10,357 bases of DNA from an uncultured bacterium (GCA_905215205.1 CAJMPK010000043.1:1-10357), one strand, 5' to 3'; shown: positions 1 to 7,341, numbered from the stretch's first letter. Notes: generated by a model from the letters alone, not told the origin. Translations and numbers: made by a program.

Positions 1-663
1 ACGATCGTCGCATGCCACGACGGCAAAGCCCGCCGCCGTAAGCACCCGCGCCGTCGCGGCGCCCACGTGGCCGCAGCCAAAGATATAGGTCAGGCCCTCG
101 GGGCAGAGCGTCTCGATGTGCGCCGCGGGAATCTCAGAGGCCGCGTTGGTGTAGGTGACCTTACTCCCCTCCTCCACCAGCGAAAGCCCGGGGCAGCCCG
201 CAATGGTGCGGCGCGATTCCTCGCCATGGTACTCGGCCACATCGCCCTCGAGCGCGCTCGCGATAAACGGTTCAAAGTCGATGACGAAGTCGCCGATGCG
301 CCGATAGGCCAAGACGTCGGCAACCGACCGGAGCAACGGTACCTTGGTCGCGTCCAGGTGCAGATAGCACAGGCAGATGGCTCCGCCGCAGATCATGCCG
401 GTATCGGAGTTCTCGCCGCCCATGGTGTAGCGGACCAGACGCGACTGTCCCGCGCTCAGGAGTTCGCGCGCCTCGTCCAGCGCAAAGAGCTCAATCTTGC
501 CGCCGCCGATAGTGCCCGCCTGGCCACCGTCGGCAAAGACGGCCATCCAGGCGCCCACGCCGCGCGGCGACGACCCCGCCGTGCCGGCCACGACCACGAG
601 CTCGCACGTCTCGCCAGCACGCAGGGCGGCAAGCGCCGCATTCACAACATCGAGCTTTTCCAT
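1..663 (-). CDS. xdhC: XdhC/CoxI-family molybdenum hydroxylase maturation protein (3'-truncated by window edge)
   Basis: This is an open frame of 221 codons from ATG 663-661 that runs off the left edge without a stop; the family is usually around 330-360 residues. Visible landmarks are GSSPR at residues 30-34, GTIGGGKIE at 50-58, GMICGG at 89-94, and the start of the C-terminal Rossmann fold, YIFGCGHVG, at 193-201. These are the hallmarks of XdhC/CoxI proteins, which bind and help insert modified molybdenum cofactor (including sulfuration) into xanthine dehydrogenase-type hydroxylases in the cytoplasm. The start lies 9 nt after the yqeB stop, and the ribosome binding site (AGAAGG) overlaps that stop, so it is the second gene of a yqeB-xdhC transcription unit. 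Next to yqeB/yqeC/mocA it probably serves a selenium-dependent hydroxylase. The missing part is C-terminal. Confidence 0.9.
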   Translation of the reverse strand, partial: MEKLDVVNAALAALRAGETCELVVVAGTAGSSPRGVGAWMAVFADGGQAGTIGGGKIELFALDEARELLSAGQSRLVRYTMGGENSDTGMICGGAICLCYLHLDATKVPLLRSVADVLAYRRIGDFVIDFEPFIASALEGDVAEYHGEESRRTIAGCPGLSLVEEGSKVTYTNAASEIPAAHIETLCPEGLTYIFGCGHVGAATARVLTAAGFAVVACDDR

Positions 664-672
664 TGCCGCCTT

Positions 673-1467
673 CTATCCTCTAAAGACATCGGTGAGCATG
701 GCAAGCGCCTCGAGCACGCCGCCGCCGACCGACGTCGCCTTGTCCGAAATATAGTTGATGTAGCTGGCGTCACCGCGCGGGTCGACATCGGCGCACTTAA
801 AGCCCTCGGTGACTTGAACGCCGTCTGCCAAAAGGCCGCGCAGACAGCCGTCAATCGTCGTGAACATGGGCGTATCGCCCGCATACCCGATCACGTCGCC
901 TGCACTCACGATGTCGCCGATCGCGCGGTCGGACCGAAACACGCCGGCGGCGGGGCTGTGGATAACGCGCTCTCTGCCATAGCCAGCGATAATGCCCGGC
1001 ACGCCCGTGTTGGGTTGGGGCGAGCCCTGGGTAATCACGCGGCCCAAAAAATGCCCGCGCATGGTCTCGACCACGGCGTCGCAGTCAACCGGCGCGGTAA
1101 AGCCCGGCCCTACGGCGATGACGGCAGGCGCCATGTCGCGCGTGGTACCCAGGTTGCGCTTGGCCAAAATCGCGTCGACCACAGCCGCGGGTTTAAGCTC
1201 ATCGAGCATCTTGGCCTGGGGGTCCACCACAACGGCAACATCCCCCGCTTGGGTAATCTCGAGCGCCTCTGCCGGCGTCTGCGCCAAGCGAGCGCGAATG
1301 CCCTCGACCTGGACCTCGCCCAGGCGAATAGCCTCGCAAAAACTGATTGTGCGGCGGATGCACGTGGGAACCGCGATATCGGCCATAACGACCGACACGC
1401 CGGCGCGCACCAAGCGAGCGGCGACACCCGTGGCGATATCGCCGGCGCCGCGAACATAAACGAGCAT
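673..1467 (-). CDS. yqeB: YqeB-family selenium-dependent molybdenum hydroxylase system protein
   Basis: The 264-residue protein matches the YqeB (EF2563) family in length and sequence. It has an N-terminal nucleotide-binding-like turn, VRGAGDIATG, at residues 5-14, VVDPQA at 80-85, AVGPGF at 118-123 and METMRGH-like VETMRGHFLGRVI at 133-145. Residues about 169-232 (HSPAAGVF, IGDIVSAGD, DGCLRGLL, CADVDPRG) resemble a lipoyl-like barrel. The family has been tied by gene co-occurrence to molybdenum hydroxylases with labile selenium; its exact biochemical step is unknown. The start is supported by GGGAGGTG about 8 nt upstream on the minus strand. It is divergent from yqeC across a 102-bp region and is followed closely by xdhC, so it is probably the first gene of that unit. 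Confidence 0.92.
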   Translation of the reverse strand: MLVYVRGAGDIATGVAARLVRAGVSVVMADIAVPTCIRRTISFCEAIRLGEVQVEGIRARLAQTPAEALEITQAGDVAVVVDPQAKMLDELKPAAVVDAILAKRNLGTTRDMAPAVIAVGPGFTAPVDCDAVVETMRGHFLGRVITQGSPQPNTGVPGIIAGYGRERVIHSPAAGVFRSDRAIGDIVSAGDVIGYAGDTPMFTTIDGCLRGLLADGVQVTEGFKCADVDPRGDASYINYISDKATSVGGGVLEALAMLTDVFRG

Positions 1468-1569
1468 TCCCGGGGCACCTCCCTGTGCTACGGTTTGAGC
1501 AGAGCAAAAGCGGTTCGACCGCTACTCTGATGATTATTTATTATCACAGTATTATACGGCGGTGAACAG
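1468..1569. promoter_or_regulatory. Divergent yqeB/yqeC intergenic region with a minus-strand TATAAT
   Basis: This 102-bp spacer separates two divergent genes and must hold promoters for both. It is locally AT-rich at about 1529-1556. On the minus strand a perfect TATAAT occupies 1556-1551, which would give a leader of roughly 75 nt before yqeB; the hexamer 17 bp upstream (CCGTTT) is not a good -35. On the plus strand TATTAT at 1550-1555 lies too close to the yqeC ribosome binding site (GGCGGTG, 1558-1564) to be a normal -10. No convincing operator was seen. Confidence 0.35.
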
Positions 1570-2304
1570 ATGGAAACGGTTAGCGGCAATCTTGCCTCGG
1601 CGCTCAGGATCAAGCCGGGCATTACCGCGATTATCGGCAGCGGTGGCAAGTCGACCTTGCTAAAGACGCTCGGCCTTGAGCTTATGCGCGCTGGCGGCCG
1701 CGCGCTCCTCTGCACCACCACGCATATGTTCCCCGTCGCCGGCGTGCCGTGGGACGGGTCGACCCGTCGCCTGGACGCCGCGCCTTGGAAGCCGGGCGCC
1801 TCGCATGTCCCCGGTTGCACCTGCGAGGCATGCGCGGGCATGAGCCGCGGAAGTATCTGCCAGGCGGGTGTTTTGGACCCGGAGACGGGCAAGCTCTCCT
1901 CCCCTGCCGAGCCGCTCGACCAGCTGGCGCAGCGCTTTGACTACGTCCTGGCCGAGGCGGACGGCAGCAAGCGGCTCCCGCTCAAGGCCCACGCCCCGTG
2001 GGAGCCGGTAATTCCCTCTGGCACGGCCAACATCGTCTGGATCGTCGGCGCCTCGGGATTCGGCAAGCCCATCAGCGAGGCTGTCCACCGCCCCGAGCTC
2101 TTCTGCGAGTGCTGCGGCTGCGAGCCCACCGATACCGCCACGCCCGAGCGCGTCGCCCAAGTGCTCAATGCCGAGATGCAGGCGCTGAAACTCAATACCG
2201 CACGCGTCATGCTCAACCAAGTCGACACGCTCAGCGACCCCACAATGGCCGACCGCTTCGAGGCAGCCCTCAACCGCCCCCTCATCGCCACCAGCCTCAA
2301 GTAG
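1570..2304 (+). CDS. yqeC: YqeC-family selenium cofactor biosynthesis protein (putative nucleotide-binding)
   Basis: The 244-residue protein belongs to the YqeC family, which co-occurs with selenium-dependent molybdenum hydroxylases and is thought to act in their selenium cofactor maturation. It carries a P-loop-like GSGGKST at residues 23-29, TTTHMF at 49-54, the family hallmark EADGSKRLPLKAHAP at 129-143 followed by EPVIP, VHRPELF at 172-178, and a late MLNQVD segment that suggests a GTPase-like base-recognition loop. The family suggests NTP hydrolysis; the reaction is unproven. Two cysteine clusters stand out: C83, C85, C88 and C97, and C179, C181, C182 and C184. ATG at 1570 is preceded by GGCGGTGA, an acceptable binding site. 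It is a single-gene plus-strand unit between minus-strand neighbours of the same system, and its stop abuts a long palindrome. Confidence 0.9.
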   Translation: METVSGNLASALRIKPGITAIIGSGGKSTLLKTLGLELMRAGGRALLCTTTHMFPVAGVPWDGSTRRLDAAPWKPGASHVPGCTCEACAGMSRGSICQAGVLDPETGKLSSPAEPLDQLAQRFDYVLAEADGSKRLPLKAHAPWEPVIPSGTANIVWIVGASGFGKPISEAVHRPELFCECCGCEPTDTATPERVAQVLNAEMQALKLNTARVMLNQVDTLSDPTMADRFEAALNRPLIATSLK

Positions 2305-2408
2305 CCGGCCCCATCTCGTCAGTTGCGGTGAAATACGGACTGTTTGGCCGTATGACGGCCGCAAACAGTCCGTATTTCACCGCAACTGCGGGGGGTCCGG
2401 CACCCCCC
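2304..2408. repeat. Long near-perfect palindrome plus GC hairpin between convergent genes
   Basis: Arms 2320-2345 and 2363-2388 are perfect 26-bp reverse complements. They enclose a further 6-bp stem, GGCCGT (2346-2351) with ACGGCC (2355-2360), closed by an ATG triloop, with GC (2361-2362) bulged. Outside this, 2304-2312 (GCCGGCCCC) can pair with 2392-2401 (GGGGTCCGGC, one bulged T). Alternatively GGGGGG at 2390-2395 can pair with CCCCCC at 2403-2408. It fills nearly the whole yqeC-hydA gap, where a bidirectional terminator is expected, but neither strand has a U-tract after the stem. The stem is far longer than an ordinary terminator and may be a dispersed palindromic repeat of this genome. 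Confidence 0.85.
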
Positions 2409-2411
2409 CTG

Positions 2412-3779
2412 TTAGCGGGGCACGTAGCGGCCGGGCTGGGCTCCGGTGGGCTCGCCGTCGCGTGCCGCCAGCGCGCCGTTCACAAACACAGCCTTGGCGC
2501 GGCCATGCGCCTCAAAGCCCTCGAGCGGCGTGTAGTCCACAGCCTGATGCTGCGTCGCCGCGCTAATGGTCCAGCGCGCCTTTGGATCCCACACGCACAC
2601 ATCGGCATCGGCGCCCTCGGCAAGACAACCCTTGCGCGGATACATGCCAAAGACGCGCGCCGGGTTCTCGCTCATCAAGCGGCAGAGGTCCTCGGGTCCC
2701 AACTGTCCCTCAAAGCTCGTGGCAATCGCGACGGGACGATGCTCCACGCCGGGCCCGCCGTTGGGAATCGCGCGGAAATCGTCGCGCCCGCGGTCCTTTT
2801 GCCCGTGCAGGTTAAAGCTGCAATGATCGGTCGCAATCGTATCGATCTCGCCGGCCACAAGCGCCTCGCGCAGCGCGGCACGGTCGCCGGCATGGCGCAG
2901 TGGCGGGCTCATCACATACTTGGCGCCGGCAAAGCCATCCTCTCCCTGCTCCAGATAGCAGGTGTCGTCAAGCATCAGATATTGGGGGCAGGTCTCGACA
3001 TAGATATTCTTCTGCCCGCGCGCTTTGGCAGCGCGAATGGCCTCGAGCCCCAGCTTGGTCGAAAGGTGCACCACATTGACTGGGGCGTCGCCGGCCAGGT
3101 GCGCCAGATACAACAGACGGCTCACGGCCTCGGCCTCGCACACGTCCGGACGGCTGAGCGCGTGCCCCTCGGGCCCATGAATCCCCTGCTCGTACACGCG
3201 CTTCTGCAGTTCATTCACCAACGTGCCGTTCTCGCAATGCACGCACAGGATACCGCCCACGCGCTCGAGCTCCTCCAGTACCTCGAGCGTCTCGGCATCG
3301 TCCAAGCGCAGGTGGTCATAGGCAAAGTAGGTCTTAAACGACGACACGCCCGCCTCGCGCATGGCCGAAAGATCGGCGCGGTTGCGCTCATTCCACTCGG
3401 CAAGCGCCATATGGAAGGCATAGTTGGCGGTGCAGGTGCCGTCAGCGCGATGATGCCACTCGGCAAGGGCATCGGGCATGGTCACGCCGCGATCGGCCGT
3501 CGCGTAGTCCACGATGGTCGTCGTACCGCCGCAGGCAGCCGCACGCGTACCGGTCTCAAAGCTATCGGCTGTCCAATCCATGCCAGTCCAGCACTGCATG
3601 TGCGTGTGGCCGTCGATAAAGCCGGGGAACACCCAACAGCCCACGGCATCCTCGACGGTATCGCCCTCGGCCGGCTCAATCGCCGCGGCAATCCGCACAA
3701 TCTTGTCGCCCTCCATGGCAAGATCGGCGCGGCGAAGCCCCTGTGGCGTCACGAGCGCGCCGTTTTTGATGATGATCAT
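2412..3779 (-). CDS. hydA: Dihydropyrimidinase / D-hydantoinase-like amidohydrolase (HyuA/YgeZ type)
   Basis: The 455-residue protein is a cyclic amidohydrolase that hydrolyses ring amides of hydantoins or dihydropyrimidines to carbamoyl amino acids in the cytoplasm. All binuclear metal ligands of the family are visible: H58 and H60 in DGHTH, the carboxylated lysine K149 in SFKTYFAYD, H181 in VHCENG, H238 in VVHLST and D318 in ATDHCSF. Y154 sits where the substrate-orienting tyrosine lies in dihydropyrimidinases. Length is close to E. coli HyuA (about 461). ATG at 3779 has AAGGAG upstream, overlapping the mocA stop, so it is translationally close to mocA (8-nt gap). Context with ygeXYW and selenium-hydroxylase factors points to a ureide intermediate of purine breakdown rather than pyrimidine reduction; the actual substrate is inferred. 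The gene ends facing yqeC across the palindrome. Confidence 0.93.
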   Translation of the reverse strand: MIIIKNGALVTPQGLRRADLAMEGDKIVRIAAAIEPAEGDTVEDAVGCWVFPGFIDGHTHMQCWTGMDWTADSFETGTRAAACGGTTTIVDYATADRGVTMPDALAEWHHRADGTCTANYAFHMALAEWNERNRADLSAMREAGVSSFKTYFAYDHLRLDDAETLEVLEELERVGGILCVHCENGTLVNELQKRVYEQGIHGPEGHALSRPDVCEAEAVSRLLYLAHLAGDAPVNVVHLSTKLGLEAIRAAKARGQKNIYVETCPQYLMLDDTCYLEQGEDGFAGAKYVMSPPLRHAGDRAALREALVAGEIDTIATDHCSFNLHGQKDRGRDDFRAIPNGGPGVEHRPVAIATSFEGQLGPEDLCRLMSENPARVFGMYPRKGCLAEGADADVCVWDPKARWTISAATQHQAVDYTPLEGFEAHGRAKAVFVNGALAARDGEPTGAQPGRYVPR

Positions 3780-3787
3780 GTTGCTCC

Positions 3788-4402
3788 TTATTGATTAATG
3801 CAGTTGGCCACGCGATCAAAATACGAGCAGGCCGCGATATGCTCCGTTATGCGTCGCTGTCCCTTGACGGTATCGACGTCCCACAGCTCGTAGGCACGCG
3901 CCTCGACCAGCACCACGTCGGTACGGTCTTTGAGGATCGAACCGCCGCCGTCCTTGCCCTCAAGACACATAAGTGCATCGAACAGTTCCGCCGGAAAGAG
4001 CACCGGGCTCGAAGGCTCACCGTTGCACGCAAGACGCACCGGATGCTTGCGGCCACGCTCGTCAAATGCACGAACCATAGCCTCAAAAGAATCCGAACTC
4101 ACGAGCGGCTGGTCGCCCGGCAAAAAGAGGCAACCTTTCCAGTTGCGTTCGACTCCCCACGAAAGGCCCGCACGGACGCTTTCGCTGCGCAGCTCGCCAT
4201 CGTGCAGCACGCACGGGCAATGCTTGTCCTCGCAAATCTGGGCGACCTCGGGCCAACGCGTCGAAACCACGACGTCAAAGCCCCGGGGAACCGAATCGAT
4301 GGTCCGGGCAATCAGCGGCTCGCCATAGATATCGGCAAGCATCTTGTTAGAGCCAAACCGCTTGCCCTCGCCCGAAGCCATAATGACGCATCCAAGTTTC
4401 AT
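3788..4402 (-). CDS. mocA: MocA-like molybdenum cofactor nucleotidyltransferase (YgfJ type)
   Basis: The 204-residue protein has the GT-A/NTP-transferase signature: ASGEGKRFGSNKML at residues 9-22 (nucleotide-binding G11-K20), SESVRAGL at 73-80 and the metal-binding PGDQPL at 95-100. The family includes MocA, which adds CMP to molybdopterin to form the cytosine dinucleotide cofactor of xanthine dehydrogenase-type enzymes; the E. coli paralogue beside yqeB/yqeC is ygfJ. CTP versus GTP preference cannot be read with confidence here. The frame stays open upstream to 4501, but ATG 4402-4400 is chosen because AGGGGAGGT lies 6 nt upstream and the family fold begins there (MKLGCVIMAS); the longer start would lie inside a terminator hairpin. 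It precedes hydA by 8 nt. Cysteines C57, C62, C64 and C91 are not diagnostic. Confidence 0.88.
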   Translation of the reverse strand: MKLGCVIMASGEGKRFGSNKMLADIYGEPLIARTIDSVPRGFDVVVSTRWPEVAQICEDKHCPCVLHDGELRSESVRAGLSWGVERNWKGCLFLPGDQPLVSSDSFEAMVRAFDERGRKHPVRLACNGEPSSPVLFPAELFDALMCLEGKDGGGSILKDRTDVVLVEARAYELWDVDTVKGQRRITEHIAACSYFDRVANCINQ

Positions 4403-4408
4403 GGTGAT

Positions 4409-4417
4409 ACCTCCCCT
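4409..4417 (-). promoter_or_regulatory. Ribosome binding site fixing the mocA start
   Basis: The minus strand reads AGGGGAGGT, a strong anti-16S match, ending 6 nt before ATG 4402-4400. It decides between this start and an in-frame ATG at 4501 with no such site. Confidence 0.8.
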
Positions 4418-4489
4418 GAAACCATCGTACCCATAACTCACGCCGCGGGCATCCACATCGAAAGCGCTTATCCCGCACGCCCGCGATGC

Positions 4490-4528
4490 AAAAAGGGGCA
4501 CCCCGCCGGTTGGCAGAGCGCCCCCTTT
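4490..4528 (-). terminator. Rho-independent terminator after ygeW
   Basis: On the minus strand the RNA forms AAAGGGGGCGCUCUGCC, loop AACC, GGCGGGGUGCCCC and then UUUUU. The stem is about 17 bp with several G-U wobbles and is followed directly by five U residues. It lies 24 nt after the ygeW stop and 88 nt before the mocA start, so it should end much of the ygeX-ygeY-ygeW transcript. Read on the plus strand the stem also forms but ends in only three T residues, so minus-strand termination is favoured. mocA-hydA then need read-through or their own promoter in 4403-4489, where I found no clear -35/-10 pair. Confidence 0.75.
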
Positions 4529-4551
4529 ACATGGCTTACCTCAACCCGGCT

Positions 4552-5754
4552 TTAGGCCTGGAGCCAACGGGCGGTGTTGCGCTCGTCGAGGGCCTTGAGG
4601 GTAGCGGCGGGATCGGCAACCTTCTGCAGGAACATCATGGCTGCGATGGCGTACGGCTTGTAGCTGGCCTCCTTGTACATGCCCACGCGGTGCATGTCGA
4701 AGACGTCGGCGTTGACCTCGCCGTGCTCGCAGGAGACACCGGAGATGTCGGCGGGCAGCGGGTGCATAAAGATGGTGTCCTGGCCGTTGGCAGTCTTCTC
4801 CATGAGCTCGGTCGTGGAGCACCAATCCTGATGGGTGGCGTTCTGGGCGAGCAGCTCCTTCTCGAGCGCAGCGATGCCGGCGTCGTCGCCCTCGGCGTAC
4901 AGATTGGTACGCTTCTCCATGGCGGCAAACGGAGCCCAGCTCTTGGGGATCACGATGTCGGCGCCCTCGAAGGCCTCGGCCATGGTGTTGACCTGCTTAA
5001 AGGTGGTGCCGGACTCGGCGGCATAGCCCTTGGCGCGCTCGACGACCTCGGGCATGAGGTCGTAGCCCTCGGGGTGGGCCAGGGTGACGTCCATGCCAAA
5101 GCGGGGCAGCAGGCTGATCAGCGACTGCGGGCAGGACAGCGGCTTGCCGTAAGAGGGCGAATAGGCCCAGGTGACGGCAACCTTCTTGCCCTTGAGGTTC
5201 TCGAGGCCGCCAAACTCGTTGATGAGGTAGAGCATGTCGGCAGAGGACTGCGTGGGGTGGTCGGAATCGGACTGCAGGGAGATGAGCGTGGGACGGTGAT
5301 CCAGAACGCCGTCCTCGTAAGCCTGCTGGACAGACTCGGAGACCTCGGCCATGTAGGCGTCGCCCTTGCCGATGTACATGTCATCGCGGATGCCGATGAC
5401 GTCGGCCATGAAGGAGATCATGGTAGCGGTCTCGCGGACGGTCTCGCCGTGAGCGATCTGGGACTTCTTCTCGTCCAGGTCCTGCAGCTCAAGGCCGAGC
5501 AGGTTGGCGGCCTTAGAGAAGGAGAAACGCGTACGGGTGGAGTTGTCGCGGAACAGGGAGACGGCAAGGCCCGAGTCGAAGATCTTGGACGAAACGTTGT
5601 TCTCGCGCAGCTCGCGCAGGGCGTCGGCGACAATGTAGAGCGCCTTGAGCTCATCGGTGGTCTTGTCCCAGGTGTGCAGGAAGTCGCTGCCGTACATACC
5701 CTTAAAATCGAGGCCGTTCAGCTGCTCGACGAGCTCGGTAAACTTGGCGTCCAT
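4552..5754 (-). CDS. ygeW: Knotted carbamoyltransferase YgeW
   Basis: The 400-residue protein belongs to the aspartate/ornithine carbamoyltransferase superfamily and fits the YgeW clade (E. coli about 396 residues). Carbamoyl phosphate-binding motifs are STRTR at residues 72-76, HPTQ at 166-169 and HPLP at 331-334. Late GEVNADVFDMH and the YKPYAIAAMMFLQ tail are typical of the clade, whose fold contains a knot as in acetyl-ornithine transcarbamylases. It is longer than OTC/ATC and lacks the OTC ornithine-binding SMG signature. No reaction was established for the E. coli protein by its structure; with YgeX/YgeY it may work in the catabolic direction on a ureido-diaminopropionate-type compound, giving carbamoyl phosphate for ATP synthesis (inference). 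AAAGGA precedes ATG 5754 by about 9 nt. A 201-bp gap separates it from ygeY, and a terminator follows. Confidence 0.93.
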   Translation of the reverse strand: MDAKFTELVEQLNGLDFKGMYGSDFLHTWDKTTDELKALYIVADALRELRENNVSSKIFDSGLAVSLFRDNSTRTRFSFSKAANLLGLELQDLDEKKSQIAHGETVRETATMISFMADVIGIRDDMYIGKGDAYMAEVSESVQQAYEDGVLDHRPTLISLQSDSDHPTQSSADMLYLINEFGGLENLKGKKVAVTWAYSPSYGKPLSCPQSLISLLPRFGMDVTLAHPEGYDLMPEVVERAKGYAAESGTTFKQVNTMAEAFEGADIVIPKSWAPFAAMEKRTNLYAEGDDAGIAALEKELLAQNATHQDWCSTTELMEKTANGQDTIFMHPLPADISGVSCEHGEVNADVFDMHRVGMYKEASYKPYAIAAMMFLQKVADPAATLKALDERNTARWLQA

Positions 5755-5955
5755 AGAAATGTCCTTTCAAAAGATGAAACGATCGCAATGAGTAGACGTG
5801 CTCCGGCATGCGCGTGTGGCTAGAACATGCAGAGCACTATGACGAGGACCCGCTACCGTTGAGGAAGCATGGGAGATAACGACCGCGGGCCCCAAGTCAA
5901 CAGGAGGCGCCGGAGACACGAGCGGCCCCCGGCTCAACAAAATCGAGGAATGGGA
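5755..5955. other. Unusually long GC-rich ygeY-ygeW spacer
   Basis: No coding region on either strand looks real in this 201-bp spacer. On the minus strand TTGACT (5900-5895) followed 16 bp later by TATCTC is a weak promoter-like pair that could give ygeW its own transcript. Short GC stems (for example GAGC/GCTC flanking a G-rich loop near 5919-5934) are present, without a U-tract. A processing site, an internal promoter or simple spacing are all possible. Confidence 0.3.
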
Positions 5956-7341
5956 CTAATCGATCTTGTTGTTGGTCAGACCGGCGCGGAACACGGTGGC
6001 GTCGCCATCGGCCTGGCTCGGATCGTAGAGGTTCAGGGCAGCCACATACATGGCGGCAGCGGTGACCAGGTCGTCCTTGTAGGTGACCTCGTTGGGAGCG
6101 TGAGCCTGAGACTCGGCACCCGGGCCAAAGCCCACGCAGGGGATGCCGTAGCGGCCCTGGATGGAAACGCAGTTCGTGGAGAAGGTCCACTTGTCGCACA
6201 GCGGGCGACCGGTGCGCTTGTCCATGCTGGGCTCGCAGCCGATGCGCTCGTCACCGAACATGGCCTTGTGGGCGTCGACGAGGGCCTTGACGTGCGGAGC
6301 GGTCTCCTTGTTGATCCACGTGGGGAAGTAAGCCTCGGTCTCGTAGACCTCGCCGGTCCAGGACGGACGGTCGTACATGTACATGGAGACCTTCACGTCG
6401 TCGCCGTACTTCTTGGCGGCCGGCAGGTTGCGGATCTCGTCCAGGCAGGACTCCCAGGTCTCACCGGCGGTCATGCGACGGTCGATGGAGATGGCGCAGG
6501 AATCGGCCACGGCGCAGCGGCTGGGGCTGGTGTAGAAGATCTGGCTGACGGTGCAGGTGCCGCGGCCCAGGAAGCGGGCATCCTCGAAGTGCTCGGGGTT
6601 GTATTTGGGGTCGAGCATCTTGACGAGACCCTTGATATCGGTCGACTCGTCGCAGCCGTTGTTGTTGAGGGCGCGGACGTCGGCGATGATATCGGCCATC
6701 TTGTAGATAGCGTTGTCGCCGCGGTCGGGAGCGGAGCCGTGGCAAGAGGTGCCGTGAACGTCGACGCGGATCTCCATGCGGCCGCGGTGACCGCGATAGA
6801 TGCCGCCGTCGGTGGGCTCGGTGGAAATGACGAACTCAGGCTTAATGCCGTCCTTGTTGTAGATGTACTGCCAGCACATGCCGTCGCAGTCCTCTTCCTG
6901 GACGGTGCCGACAACCATGATCTTGTAGCCCTCGGGGATGAGGCCCATGTCCTTCATCATCTTGGCAGCGTAGGTAGCAGAAGCCATACCGCCCTCCTGG
7001 TCGGAGCCGCCGCGGCCGTAGATGATCTCGTCGGTCTCGTAGCCCTCATAGGGATCGGCATCCCAGTTCTCGATGTTGCCGATGCCGACGGTGTCGATGT
7101 GGGAGTCGATGGCGATAATCTTGTCGCCCTCGCCCATAAAGCCCATGACGTTGCCCAGACCGTCGACCTTGACCTCGTCATAGCCAAGGCTCTCCATCTC
7201 GGCCTTAATGCAGGCAACAACCTCACCCTCCTCGCAGGACTCAGAGGGATGGGAGATCATAGCGCGCAGGAAGCGAGTCATATCAGCGCGGTGAGACTCA
7301 GCAGCAGCCTTGATAGCGTCGAAATCGAGTTCTTTAGCCAT
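5956..7341 (-). CDS. ygeY: YgeY-family M20 metallohydrolase (selenium metabolism-linked)
   Basis: The 461-residue protein is an ArgE/DapE/CPG2-type M20 zinc hydrolase of the YgeY family. Catalytic and metal residues are visible: H81 and D83 in DSHIDTV, D114 in GRGGSDQEGG, the E149-E150 pair in VQEEDCDG, E175 in STEPTDGG, and H414 in ESQAHAPNE. The insert between them (about residues 190-300) fits the dimerisation domain, with HGTSCHGSAPDRGDNA carrying its conserved histidine. No signal peptide is present. The family is predicted to cleave an amide or ureido bond; genome co-occurrence ties it to selenium-dependent hydroxylases and to purine catabolism. ATG 7341 follows AAAGG about 10 nt upstream. 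It sits 72 nt downstream of ygeX with a small hairpin between. The stop is TAG at 5958-5956. Confidence 0.92.
   Translation of the reverse strand: MAKELDFDAIKAAAESHRADMTRFLRAMISHPSESCEEGEVVACIKAEMESLGYDEVKVDGLGNVMGFMGEGDKIIAIDSHIDTVGIGNIENWDADPYEGYETDEIIYGRGGSDQEGGMASATYAAKMMKDMGLIPEGYKIMVVGTVQEEDCDGMCWQYIYNKDGIKPEFVISTEPTDGGIYRGHRGRMEIRVDVHGTSCHGSAPDRGDNAIYKMADIIADVRALNNNGCDESTDIKGLVKMLDPKYNPEHFEDARFLGRGTCTVSQIFYTSPSRCAVADSCAISIDRRMTAGETWESCLDEIRNLPAAKKYGDDVKVSMYMYDRPSWTGEVYETEAYFPTWINKETAPHVKALVDAHKAMFGDERIGCEPSMDKRTGRPLCDKWTFSTNCVSIQGRYGIPCVGFGPGAESQAHAPNEVTYKDDLVTAAAMYVAALNLYDPSQADGDATVFRAGLTNNKID

Noticed and set aside
67..1530. Long plus-strand frame opposite xdhC and yqeB
   Set aside because: It is antisense to two genes with clear family motifs; long mirror frames are common in GC-rich DNA, and its product has no recognisable domain.
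1550..1555. TATTAT as a plus-strand -10 for yqeC
   Set aside because: It ends only 14 nt before the start codon, so transcription would begin within the ribosome binding site; no -35 partner is seen.
1998..3794. 598-codon plus-strand frame across yqeC and hydA
   Set aside because: It overlaps yqeC in another frame, crosses the palindrome, and is antisense to the hydantoinase; the translation is Ala/Arg/Gly/His-rich low-information sequence.
4403..4501. N-terminal extension of mocA to ATG 4501
   Set aside because: The extra 33 residues lack family similarity, begin inside the terminator hairpin, and the internal ATG has a strong ribosome binding site.
4552..5754. Ornithine or aspartate carbamoyltransferase as the identity of ygeW
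   Set aside because: The carbamoyl phosphate motifs are shared, but length, the late GEVNADVFDMH segment and the gene neighbours match the YgeW clade instead.
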